Translations under genes and position numbers: made by a program
Notes under the pieces: generated by a model
Database searches by the model: none
What the model was told of the DNA's origin: nothing
What the model saw: the letters and a program-made list of their open reading frames with translations, nothing else
Shown here: one piece after another, positions 25,213-33,422 of the stretch
How the letters are laid out: every line of letters begins with the position of its first letter
How positions within the stretch are numbered: the first letter of the stretch is position 1
From: Gammaproteobacteria bacterium
GTDB taxonomy: Bacteria; Pseudomonadota; Gammaproteobacteria; Methylococcales; Methylomonadaceae
Direction of reading: 5' to 3'
DNA: 47,010 nt
NCBI GenBank assembly: GCA_018830325.1
Contig: JAHJSQ010000053.1
Location: forward strand, 1-47,010

Positions 25213-26073
25213 TTAATTCGCATCATTCATGTTTATCAAGGCCTCGATCAATAAACGCAATTTATTTTGAATGATACGGGTATTTTGCGGCCCCATTCTG
25301 AGCATTTGTTTTTGAACGGGACTAAGCGCCTCCAGATCCTTATCGGCAAATTGATACAATACCGACGGTTTCACCAGTGCAATTCGCTTTTCGATCACTG
25401 GTGCCGATAAAATTTCGGCGCCTGCTTTTTTGATCAAATCTTCTAATCGATAATTGTCCGGATAACCGAATTGCGCAAAGACTTCTTGGCAAAGCGGTCT
25501 GACTTTTTGATAAAGCGCCAGAACATCATGAACGTTGGTCGAGTCGATTGCTTCTGCGAAAGCGTTATAACGCTGATAACTTTTGGACGGAAGATAAAGT
25601 CCTTGTTGGTCTTCCTCGGCAATGAACGGTTCATCCAAGTTTAGCCAACGCATGTGCTTATGAAGGCGCTGGCCTTGAGAAAAGTCGTTGATTATCAGAA
25701 TAATCTTACGAATTTGCTCGTCCGATCTCAACCAGTAGGCAAGTTCAGGCGATAATGCGGTCAATTTATTGTCGATAAAGTCGTCGCTTTCTTTGAGGCT
25801 GGGTAAAGGGGTAGGCGCCGTTTCTTCTGTATCGGCTTGTTCAATATCTTTTTTTAATTCGTTATCCGAGAGTAAGTCCGGCTTCGACGTCTCATCAAGT
25901 TTTGTTGCCGAGGGAACCGGCAGCTCATAAGTTTCTAAACCCACCTCAGATTCAATCGTCTGCATTGAACGCCAATATAGCCATGCGCCCCCGGCAATAA
26001 TTAATAGCAGTATTAACAAGAAAACGATCATTCCGATTGGTTTTCTTCGTTGATACAAATCATAGCGCCCCAT
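25213..26073 (-). CDS. DUF3014 domain membrane-anchored protein
   Basis: 286 aa from the ATG at 26073, chosen because GGGGGAG lies right before it; an ATG at 26091 would place this site inside the gene. One TM segment (about 12-35, GMIVFLLILLLIIAGGAWLY), an acidic linker, then the DUF3014 domain: ALSPELAYWLRSDEQIRKII, LNLDEPFIAEEDQQGLYLPS and SPVQKQMLRMGPQNTRIIQN. Family function unknown; it is found in gammaproteobacteria as a periplasmic protein. Confidence 0.85.
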   Translation of the reverse strand: MGRYDLYQRRKPIGMIVFLLILLLIIAGGAWLYWRSMQTIESEVGLETYELPVPSATKLDETSKPDLLSDNELKKDIEQADTEETAPTPLPSLKESDDFIDNKLTALSPELAYWLRSDEQIRKIILIINDFSQGQRLHKHMRWLNLDEPFIAEEDQQGLYLPSKSYQRYNAFAEAIDSTNVHDVLALYQKVRPLCQEVFAQFGYPDNYRLEDLIKKAGAEILSAPVIEKRIALVKPSVLYQFADKDLEALSPVQKQMLRMGPQNTRIIQNKLRLLIEALINMNDAN

Positions 26074-26441
26074 TTTCTCCCCCTTTATCATTATGTATTT
26101 CTAAGCATCCAGTCCCCCTCATTGAAAAAGAGGGGCTAGGGGAGGTTTTTAAATAAGTCCACCCTCAATTCCCCTTTTTCAAAGGAGGAGGCCAATAATT
26201 ACGCCTGAGTTGCAGTAATTTGCCAACGTGGTCTGAATACTTACCTGTATTTTCATCTCAGGAATACTTGGAATTGGCATATTTTCGTCAAACACAACTC
26301 GCAACTTCCGAATAGCAGACGTGTTTTGCGGTTAGCCTATCAAATCCCTAGTCTTTCATGGAAACGTCATCGAACGGTTAACAAGTTGTAACATTATCCC
26401 GGTAGTTTAGCCGCCATGTACCGCATTTGGGATCTATTACA
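26074..26441. other. Divergent intergenic region
   Basis: Between the DUF3014 gene (minus) and the phosphoesterase gene (plus). It contains an imperfect inverted repeat, cccctcattgaaaaagaggg / aattcccctttttcaaagga, at about 26114-26190, and should hold both promoters. No gene seen. Confidence 0.4.
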
Positions 26442-27239
26442 ATGAAACTACATTACCGTTCCATTTGGATATCCGACACGCATCTAGGCACCCGGGGCTG
26501 TAAAGCCGAATATTTGCGCGACTTTCTCGATCATACCGAATCCGATTATCTGTATTTGGTCGGCGACATCATCGATTTTTGGAAATTCAAAACCGGCGCT
26601 TATTGGCCGATGCTGCACAGCGATATTGTGCAGCGCATCATCAATAAAGCGCAAAACGGCACCCGGGTGATCTATATTCCGGGCAACCACGACGAAGTAT
26701 TTCGTAAGCATGCCGGTATGCATTTCAACGGCATCGATATTCAACTGAATGCTGTCCATACCACGGAAGACGGCCGTAAATTTTTGGTTTTGCACGGCGA
26801 TGAATTCGACAGCATCGTCTGTCATAACAAAAGCCTAGCCTATATCGGCGGCGAAGCCTATGAAGTCTTGTTACTGGTCAACCGCTGGTTCAATGCCGTC
26901 CGTACTCGATTGGGCTATAAATATTGGTCTTTATCCGCGTTTTTAAAACACAAAGTTAAAAACGTGGTCAGCTTTATGACCAATTATCAGCACATTTTGA
27001 GCCTTGAGGCGCAAAAACGCAAAGTGGACGGCATTATTTGCGGCCATATTCATCATGCCGATATCGCTACGATGGAATTCGATAAAACTTATTGCAATTG
27101 CGGCGATTGGGTCGAAAGCTGCACCGCGCTAACCGAGGATGAGCACGGAACACTCACTATCGTACGCTGGCTCGAAGATAGCCATGTATTGCTCGATGAT
27201 GCCGTCAACGAAGACACCGGACTTGCGCAAGCGGCATAA
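26442..27239 (+). CDS. LpxH-like calcineurin-fold phosphoesterase (COG2908)
   Basis: 265 aa from ATG at 26442 (MKLHYRSIWISDTHLGTRGC). Metal-binding motifs in order: SDTHLG (D12, H14), GDIIDFW, GNHDE, HGDEFD and CGHIHHAD. COG2908 contains UDP-2,3-diacylglucosamine hydrolases of lipid A synthesis, and this longer type often occurs alongside glycolipid genes. It leads an operon with a small membrane protein, a PAP2 phosphatase and an MJ1255-type glycosyltransferase, which suggests a glycolipid or lipid-phosphate step rather than housekeeping lpxH. No clear ribosome site. Confidence 0.82.
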   Translation: MKLHYRSIWISDTHLGTRGCKAEYLRDFLDHTESDYLYLVGDIIDFWKFKTGAYWPMLHSDIVQRIINKAQNGTRVIYIPGNHDEVFRKHAGMHFNGIDIQLNAVHTTEDGRKFLVLHGDEFDSIVCHNKSLAYIGGEAYEVLLLVNRWFNAVRTRLGYKYWSLSAFLKHKVKNVVSFMTNYQHILSLEAQKRKVDGIICGHIHHADIATMEFDKTYCNCGDWVESCTALTEDEHGTLTIVRWLEDSHVLLDDAVNEDTGLAQAA

Positions 27240-27242
27240 TCG

Positions 27243-27472
27243 GTGCTCAAAAAAACCATTCTCTGTCGGTCGGCGGCACTATCTTTGTCGCCGGACTCAT
27301 CCTTTTTCCGTTGCCGGTTCCGCTTGGTCTGCCGACCATGGTCATCGGCTTGTCGATCATGCTCAAGGCGTCGAACCAAATCAAACGCACCGTTATCAGA
27401 CTCTTCAAGAAAAACCGCCATAGCTCACACGTCTGGCGCAAGGGTCGCGCTTTACGCCGCAAGGTTCGTTAA
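27243..27472 (+). pseudogene. Small membrane protein (76 aa) split by a frameshift in an A7 run
   Basis: GTG at 27243, three bases after the stop of the phosphoesterase gene, reads VLKK and then enters a run of seven A (27249-27255). One extra A would continue NHSLSVGGTIFVAGLILFPL, PVPLGLPTMVIGLSIMLKAS, and a basic tail ending ALRRKVR-stop at 27472. The hydrophobic hairpin with P-L-P-V-P-L-G is PGPGW-like. As written the reading frame is broken. It may be a sequencing indel, a real mutation, or slippage-dependent expression. Confidence 0.6.
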
Positions 27473-27650
27473 TGCCATCTCAGTTCGGCTTGCTGTCATC
27501 AAATCTTAAACAAATCTTCATCTAATTGTCACAGAGCAGCCTTAAGCTTCGCTCTGAAATTAAGGAGCAAAACATAAATGGAAAATCGATGATTTTCACC
27601 GCCTTACGCTGTCGCGGTCGACGCGTATGGCACCTAACGAGGGCAAGACT

Positions 27651-28178
27651 ATGAAACTGATTTATTCGATCCACAAATGCGACGTGTTCATGTTTACCTG
27701 GCTGAATAACGTAAGCATCCACACGCATCTGGTTCGTCTATGCCGTTATATTTCGAAAACCGGCGACGGCATACTTTATGTGTTAGCAGCCGCTTGGCTG
27801 TATTGGGAAAGCGGTACCGAATCGCCGCTGTTTAAAGCCATGGCCCTAGCGTTTCTCATCGAACGTCCGATTTATTTTGTTCTCAAAAATAGTTTTAAAC
27901 GTAATCGTCCGCAAGCGGCGCTGGAAAATTTTCGTAGTGCCATTATCCCTTCGGATCGGTTCAGTTTTCCCTCCGGACACACTTCCGCAGCCTTCATGAT
28001 GGCGACCTTAGTTGGTTTTTTCATACCGGTCTTATTGATTCCGCTTTATCTATGGGCGGCATCGGTCGCTTTCTCACGCGTGGTACTGGGCGTGCATTTC
28101 CCGACCGATACCTTGATGGGGGCCGCAATAGGCGTCGGCACGGCAATTTTCAGCTTGGATTACTTATTATCACTATGA
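27651..28178 (+). CDS. PAP2-family phosphatase
   Basis: 175 aa from ATG at 27651 (MKLIYSIHKC) with GAGGG upstream. Integral membrane phosphatase with the three PAP2 motifs: KNSFKRNRP (79-87), PSGHTSAAF (107-115, catalytic His) and SRVVLGVHFPTD (132-143). Probably dephosphorylates a lipid such as phosphatidic acid or an isoprenyl diphosphate. Its stop codon overlaps the next start (ATGA at 28175-28178), so it is translationally coupled to the glycosyltransferase. Confidence 0.88.
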   Translation: MKLIYSIHKCDVFMFTWLNNVSIHTHLVRLCRYISKTGDGILYVLAAAWLYWESGTESPLFKAMALAFLIERPIYFVLKNSFKRNRPQAALENFRSAIIPSDRFSFPSGHTSAAFMMATLVGFFIPVLLIPLYLWAASVAFSRVVLGVHFPTDTLMGAAIGVGTAIFSLDYLLSL

Positions 28179-29227
28179 AGATATTTTATGGAGTACAGGG
28201 CACCGGTAACGGACACATTACCCGTGCCAGAGTCATGGCGAAAGAACTTTACGCCCAGGGTTTCGATGTCACATTTCAATTCAGCGGCCGTCCCGCCGAC
28301 AAATATTTCGACATGGACGTGTTCAACGGATATCAGCTTAAAGAAGGACTGACCTTCAACACCGAAAAAGGCCAAGTCAATTACCTCAAAACCGCATTAC
28401 AGGCCCGGCCGATTCGTTTCTTACGAGATATCAATACGCTGGATCTAAAGGGTTACGATTTGGTCATCAGCGACTTCGAGCCGGTGACGGCCTGGGCCGC
28501 CAAAAGGCAAAAAATACCGGTACTCGGTATCGGCCATCAGTATGCGTTCAACCATAAAATTCCTAAAACCGGCTCGGATCCGATCGCCGACCAAGTGATG
28601 AAATATTTCGCTCCGGCCGACCAAGGCATCGGTTTGCATTGGCACCATTTCGGCCAACCGATCCTGCCGCCGATCATCGAAACGCCGGAATTTCCGAAAT
28701 CGATCGTCAACAATAAAATCATCGTCTATTTGCCGTTCGAGGATCAAAACGAAGTCATCAAGTACTTGTGCCCGTTCGAAAATTTCGAATTTCATATTTA
28801 TGCGCCGCAACCGGCCGAATCGAGATATCCTCATATTCTGTGCAAGCCGCTATCGCGTGACGGATTTCAAAAAGACTTATACGACAGCGCCGGCATCATC
28901 AGCAATGCCGGTTTCGAGCTGGCCAGCGAATCGCTGCAACTAGGCAAAAAAATTCTCGCCAAACCACTGCACGCGCAAATGGAGCAAATCTCTAACGCCG
29001 CCGCGCTCGAACAACTCGGCTATGGTCATACGATGTTCGATATGGATGTCGCCGTCATCGAAAATTGGCTGCACAATCCGCATGCAGTACATATCACCTA
29101 CCCGAATGTCGCCAAAATTATCGTGCAATGGATCAAAGACGGAATGCCGCAAATGGACATGAAATTTACCGAAGCGGTATGGGATAGCGTTGACGTATTG
29201 CAAACCAAGCGGCTTGCGGATATTTGA
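28175..29227 (+). CDS. MJ1255/VC2487-family glycosyltransferase
   Basis: 350 aa from the overlapping ATG at 28175 (MKIFYGVQGTGNGHITRARV); the longer frame to 28052 just runs back through the PAP2 gene. GT-B fold: N-terminal GTGNGHITRA, the linker near FPKSIVNNKIIVYLPFEDQN, and the C-terminal donor site with NAGFELASESLQLGKKIL and KPLHAQMEQ. Resembles MurG/UGT-type enzymes using nucleotide-sugar donors. In the operon it likely glycosylates a lipid acceptor. Confidence 0.85.
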   Translation: MKIFYGVQGTGNGHITRARVMAKELYAQGFDVTFQFSGRPADKYFDMDVFNGYQLKEGLTFNTEKGQVNYLKTALQARPIRFLRDINTLDLKGYDLVISDFEPVTAWAAKRQKIPVLGIGHQYAFNHKIPKTGSDPIADQVMKYFAPADQGIGLHWHHFGQPILPPIIETPEFPKSIVNNKIIVYLPFEDQNEVIKYLCPFENFEFHIYAPQPAESRYPHILCKPLSRDGFQKDLYDSAGIISNAGFELASESLQLGKKILAKPLHAQMEQISNAAALEQLGYGHTMFDMDVAVIENWLHNPHAVHITYPNVAKIIVQWIKDGMPQMDMKFTEAVWDSVDVLQTKRLADI

Positions 29228-29302
29228 TGACCCGCGCCATTCTGTCACTCAACAAAATTTTTTTTATATCACTCAATTCGCATCGGCCAATGTGAAAAAA
29301 CC

Positions 29303-29339
29303 AAAAAAGGGGTTAAATTACTAATTTAACCCCTTTTTT
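29303..29339. terminator. Perfect 18-bp palindrome, A6...T6, bidirectional terminator-like
   Basis: AAAAAAGGGGTTAAATTA-C-TAATTTAACCCCTTTTTT is a perfect inverted repeat with a one-base loop. It lies 75 bp after the glycosyltransferase stop and would terminate it. Similar palindromes at 41990 and 45001 share the GGGGT..TTAATTA pattern, so it may also be a mobile repeat unit. Confidence 0.65.
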
Positions 29340-29586
29340 GATAGACCCGAGCCGAGGCAGCTACGCGTCGAACGAACAAGTCGGCGAAGCCCTGGACTTC
29401 GAGCTCAAGGGCGTTTGGCTGGCCTCGTCCAACCTGCAGATCGGCGCCGGAGCGGCGATGCGGCGCACCAACAATTTTGAGGACTATAGCGGCGGCTTGT
29501 TCATCCGTTATTTTTTCGACGACCGCAAAGCCTCGTACAGCACCGATATCCCGGACAGCCTATTCGGCAACATGCTTTTCTATTGA
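29338..29586 (+). pseudogene. C-terminal tail of an outer-membrane beta-barrel protein (BcsC-like)
   Basis: About 80 residues, in frame with no proper start: DFELKGVWLASSNLQIGAGA, AAMRRTNNFEDYSGGLFIRY FFDDR and a C-terminal ...GNMLFY. Alternating hydrophobic beta strands ending in an aromatic residue are typical of outer-membrane barrels; the 'Y..GGLFIRYFFD' pattern resembles the BcsC C-terminal domain. The frame is cut off on the left exactly where the 29303-29339 palindrome starts, so the rest is missing. Confidence 0.5.
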
Positions 29587-29981
29587 AAAACAACGAATCT
29601 TTTATCAACAACGACTTACCGCTCGATGTTCGAGCAAACTCAATCCAATCAATCGGATTCAAATCATCCGCTCCGTACATCACATCGAATAGGTGAAAAC
29701 CCACACATGATCGGCTGCGTGTAGATATCGCCGATTGCTACGGCCTTTCCCAGCACGCTCAGTTTGGCGGACGAGGTGGAACGGATACAAATACAATTAG
29801 CGAGCAGATGTCCGATGAATGACAAGCAAATACGTAACTTCCCGGACTGCATTGCTAGTTTCGAAGTTAAATGGTTTAGTTAAAAGGGAGTAGTGTATAT
29901 ACTTAGTAGCTGTGTTCTAAGATGACAAAATACAATTCGCCCGTCTATTATTAGGCAAATAATATTTTGGGAGTTAGTGGT
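29587..29981. other. Intergenic stretch, no clear gene
   Basis: Short frames on both strands (for example minus 29852-29664 with SSAKLSVLGKAVAIGDIYTQ) could be decayed coding sequence, but I recognise no family. A GGGAG ribosome site for the next gene lies at 29970. Nothing else seen. Confidence 0.3.
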
Positions 29982-30434
29982 ATGCCACCATCGATTGAGG
30001 GAGTATTGAGTGATACGCAAAGGGAAAGTTTGGAGATCGTGAATTTTATTTTCCATATCATCCAACCTGATGCCGTTGGCAACCAAGAGGTTATCTTCCT
30101 TGATGAAGTTCAGTTACAGAGCAAACAAAAAACCTTCTTTCTGGACTGCTTTCGAGAAATAGCTGAAGGAACCCAGTTTGTTTTTAAAACGGACTCCGTG
30201 AATCTTAAAGAGAAGTGCGTGCAGTTGATGGAGCAATCCGGCCGCTTTACAGAACTATCCCGTCATATCACCTCCGATTTTGCGGAACGTCATAAAGGAC
30301 CAATGTCTGCCGGTGTCTTCGTCGTTGCAATCGTAAAGTACCTTGCAACATCAAACGATTGGAAGAAACTCGTTTTTTTAGTGAAGATGGATAAACGGCC
30401 TTCTTTTCCGCCATGGGCATTTCCGGATTACTGA
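29982..30434 (+). pseudogene. N-terminal remnant of an NdpA/YejK-like nucleoid-associated protein
   Basis: 150 aa starting MPPSIEGVLSDTQRESLEIV with GGGAG upstream. The region HIIQPDAVGNQEVIFLDEVQ, FFLDCFREIAEGTQFVFKTD and SRHITSDFAERHKGPMSAGV resembles the N-terminal part of the 37-kDa nucleoid-associated family (YejK/NdpA, about 335 aa), including VFVVAIVKY and KKLVFLVKMDKR. After MDKR the frame ends within 15 residues (PSFPPWAFPDY), where the family normally continues with 200 more. The gene seems truncated at the border of the hsd operon. Confidence 0.55.
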
Positions 30435-30519
30435 TGCGGGCTTGATTCAACGCCTGTTGGCGTTGTAGAAAATCGATCATGCAACCGATTTTTACCTTTA
30501 TATTCGTAAGAAAAAACAC

Positions 30520-33252
30520 ATGCCGGCAATAACACCAAACGAAACAAACACTCGTGCGGAGCTGATCGACACTCAGCTCGCCCGAGCCGGTTGGTCGAAG
30601 CAACGCAAAATGTTGCTCGAAGAGGTGTTGTTGCAAGTCGCAACACCGGATCAGCCTTACGGAAAAGATCAATTCGCCGATTACGTCTTGCTTGGCTCGG
30701 ACGGTAAACCGCTGGCGGTCGTTGAGGCAAAACGCACGGCGCGAGACGAATTGGCCGGAAAGCGTCAAGCGGCGGACTATGCAGAAGCGATCAAAGCCAA
30801 AACCGGCATCGACCCGTTTATCTTCCTGACCAACGGCAAGGAAATCCAGTTTTGGGATCGCGGCCGCTACCCGCCCAGGAAAATTGCCGGTTTTTACACC
30901 CGAGACGATCTGGAACGACTAAAGCACCAAAAGCAATACGCCCTGCCGGTGAGTGAAGTGACTATCAATGCCGAGATTGCCGGCCGCGACTATCAAAACG
31001 AAGCCATTCGCCGAGTTACCGAAGGCGTCGATGCCGCCAAACGTAAATTTTTATTGGTGATGGCAACCGGTACCGGCAAAACCCGTACCACGATTGCCTT
31101 GGTCGATACCTTGCTACGAGCTAAACGCGTGCAGAAAGTGCTATTTCTGGCAGATCGTCGAGAACTTGTTCGCCAAGCCATGTCCGAATTCAAAACCCAT
31201 CTGCCTAACGAAAGCTTGAGCAGAATCGAGGGCGGAGCAACGTCGGGGGCTCGAATTCAATTCGCCACTTATCCCAGCATGATGCAGGTTTATCAACGCC
31301 TGTCGGTCGGTAGTTACGACCTGATCGTCGCCGATGAAAGCCATCGCTCCATTTATCAACGCTATAAAGCCATTTTCGATCACTTCGACGCCATTCAATT
31401 GGGCCTGACCGCTACGCCGACCGACTACATCGACCACAACACCTTTGAGTTATTCGACTGTGGCGATGGGCTGCCGTCCTACTATTACAGCTATGAACAA
31501 GCGGTTGCCGATAAAAATCTGGTCAATTACCGGGTATTGGATGCGCAAACTAATTTCCAGCTCCAAGGTATTCAGGGTGATGCGCTGCCCGAACCGCTAC
31601 AACAAATGGCCCGCGATCAAGGCGTAGAACTCGACGAGCTCAACTTCGACGGCAGCGACATCGAAAAAGACGTCATCAACCAAGGCACCAACGATGCCAT
31701 CGTTCGTGAATTCATGGATAAATGCCGCAAAGACGCGCGTGGACTTCCGCATAAAACCATCATCTTCGCCGTCAGCCATGCTCACGCCAAACGTTTGTAC
31801 GAAAGCTTCAACCGGCTCTACCCGGAGCTGCAACGGCAAGGCATGGCGGAAATCATCGACAGCCACATGGAACGTGCCGATGCCACGTTGGACGATTTCA
31901 AATACAAAACCATGCCGCGTGTCGCTATCTCGGTAGACATGCTAGACACCGGTGTTGACGTGCCGGCCATTCAAAACTTGGTGTTCGCCAAACCGGTATT
32001 CAGCCGGGTCAAATTCTGGCAGATGATAGGACGCGGAACCCGGCTCTACATCGACAAAGCGACAGGCCAAGTCAAGCAAGACTTCCTCATCATCGACCAT
32101 TGGAAAAATTTCGCCTATTTCAAACTCAAACCGGACGGTGAGCTCGATCATCCCAGCGAACCTTTACCAGTGCGCTTGTTTCGCTTATGCCTGGAAAAAT
32201 GGAGCACGCTGCACGCCCAACAACTTGATACTCAATCAGCGATTGATGAACTGCAAACGATGCTTGCCGCCTTGCCTCGGCAAAGCATCAATGTGCGACC
32301 GCATTGGGATGAATTGGACCGACTACTCGCCCATTGGCCGCAACCCGATCATGCTGTCATTGATCATCTCAGCAAAACCATAGCGCCGCTGATGCGCTTG
32401 GCGCCGCTTTGCGGACTCGACGAACTGCAATTTCGCGTCTGGTGCGAACGGCTAACCGTGGCCTGGCTGAAAACCAATGAAGCCGAACAACTCAAGGTAA
32501 AACAGCGCATTCAAGAAGCCATCACCAGTTTGGCGGACAATATCCCGGAAGTCCGCAAAGTACAGGAACAACGTACCTGGATTGCCACGGCCGGTTTTTG
32601 GGAGCATTTGGATTTGGCCCGCCTGAACAATTTGCAAGCCACCTTTGCGCCTCTGATGCGTTACCGCACGGCTGCACCCAAAAACACGGTGGAAATCAAC
32701 CTGCCGGATGCTATCGGCCAACGCAGTTGGATTATTTATGGCCCCACCGGCGAAGGCGCGTTTGCGGAAAGCTACCGCGAACAAGTCGAAGCCTGGATCA
32801 AGCGTCTGGCCGACGAACTGCCGGCATTGGCCAAGCTAAAAAGTGGCGAAAACCTCAGTGACGACGAGCTCGACAGCATCGCCGCTACCCTAAATCAAGC
32901 CGATTTATTCGTGACCGAAGACACCTTGCGCAAAGCCTTTGAAAATCAAACCGCCGCGTTACCGGAATTCCTACGCCACATTCTCTGCGAAGATGCGCGC
33001 CTGCCGGACCGTGAACAGCGCATAAACCAAGCATTCGAAACCTTCATCGCCCAACATGGCTACTTGCGCGCTAATCAACTTAATTACCTGCGCGCGGTTA
33101 AGGCTGCGGTATTGCGCCACGGCCGCATTACCCGCGCGGCATTGAACGAACCGCCGCTGTCGCGCGTCGGACGGGTCGAGGCTTTGTTTCCGCCGCAAGA
33201 TATCGAAGAACTCATCGCCTTCGCCAACCAATGGGTTGACGATGCCGCTTAA
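30520..33252 (+). CDS. hsdR: Type I restriction enzyme, R subunit (HsdR)
   Basis: 910 aa. ATP-driven translocase and nuclease of a type I restriction-modification complex. N-terminal nuclease: D54 (DYVLLGSDG) and VVEAK (E69-K71). Helicase: Walker A MATGTGKT (181-188), DESH box VADESHRSIY, motif III LGLTATPTD, motif V/VI VDMLDTGVDVPAIQNLVFAK and QMIGRGTRL. C-terminal EcoEI_R-type region with ARLNNLQATFAPLMRYRTAA. Starts at 30520 with a weak TAAGAA site. First gene of a six-gene defence operon; a 127-bp repeat element separates it from hsdM. Confidence 0.93.
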   Translation: MPAITPNETNTRAELIDTQLARAGWSKQRKMLLEEVLLQVATPDQPYGKDQFADYVLLGSDGKPLAVVEAKRTARDELAGKRQAADYAEAIKAKTGIDPFIFLTNGKEIQFWDRGRYPPRKIAGFYTRDDLERLKHQKQYALPVSEVTINAEIAGRDYQNEAIRRVTEGVDAAKRKFLLVMATGTGKTRTTIALVDTLLRAKRVQKVLFLADRRELVRQAMSEFKTHLPNESLSRIEGGATSGARIQFATYPSMMQVYQRLSVGSYDLIVADESHRSIYQRYKAIFDHFDAIQLGLTATPTDYIDHNTFELFDCGDGLPSYYYSYEQAVADKNLVNYRVLDAQTNFQLQGIQGDALPEPLQQMARDQGVELDELNFDGSDIEKDVINQGTNDAIVREFMDKCRKDARGLPHKTIIFAVSHAHAKRLYESFNRLYPELQRQGMAEIIDSHMERADATLDDFKYKTMPRVAISVDMLDTGVDVPAIQNLVFAKPVFSRVKFWQMIGRGTRLYIDKATGQVKQDFLIIDHWKNFAYFKLKPDGELDHPSEPLPVRLFRLCLEKWSTLHAQQLDTQSAIDELQTMLAALPRQSINVRPHWDELDRLLAHWPQPDHAVIDHLSKTIAPLMRLAPLCGLDELQFRVWCERLTVAWLKTNEAEQLKVKQRIQEAITSLADNIPEVRKVQEQRTWIATAGFWEHLDLARLNNLQATFAPLMRYRTAAPKNTVEINLPDAIGQRSWIIYGPTGEGAFAESYREQVEAWIKRLADELPALAKLKSGENLSDDELDSIAATLNQADLFVTEDTLRKAFENQTAALPEFLRHILCEDARLPDREQRINQAFETFIAQHGYLRANQLNYLRAVKAAVLRHGRITRAALNEPPLSRVGRVEALFPPQDIEELIAFANQWVDDAA

Positions 33253-33262
33253 CCCATGTCCT

Positions 33263-33389
33263 CCTTATACACCAGTCCGTCATTCCGGCAGGGATTGCCG
33301 GAATCCAGGCTACAGGGAAGTCATCAGCTTGCCATCCTTGGAGCTGGATACCCGCTTCCCGGCGGGTATGACGGTATTGATGTATAAGG
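33263..33389. mobile_element. 127-bp palindromic repeat inserted between hsdR and hsdM
   Basis: Ends ccttatac (33263-33270) and gtataagg (33382-33389) are perfect, and the imperfect inverted repeat extends about 25 bp (ccttatacaccagtccgtca against ccttatacatcaataccgtc). The body gtcattccggcagggattgc is a common dispersed bacterial repeat. It leaves hsdM with its own AAGGAAAAA ribosome site at 33408. Confidence 0.65.
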
Positions 33390-33422
33390 GTATGCGCTTA
33401 ACCCATAAGGAAAAATCCGTAA

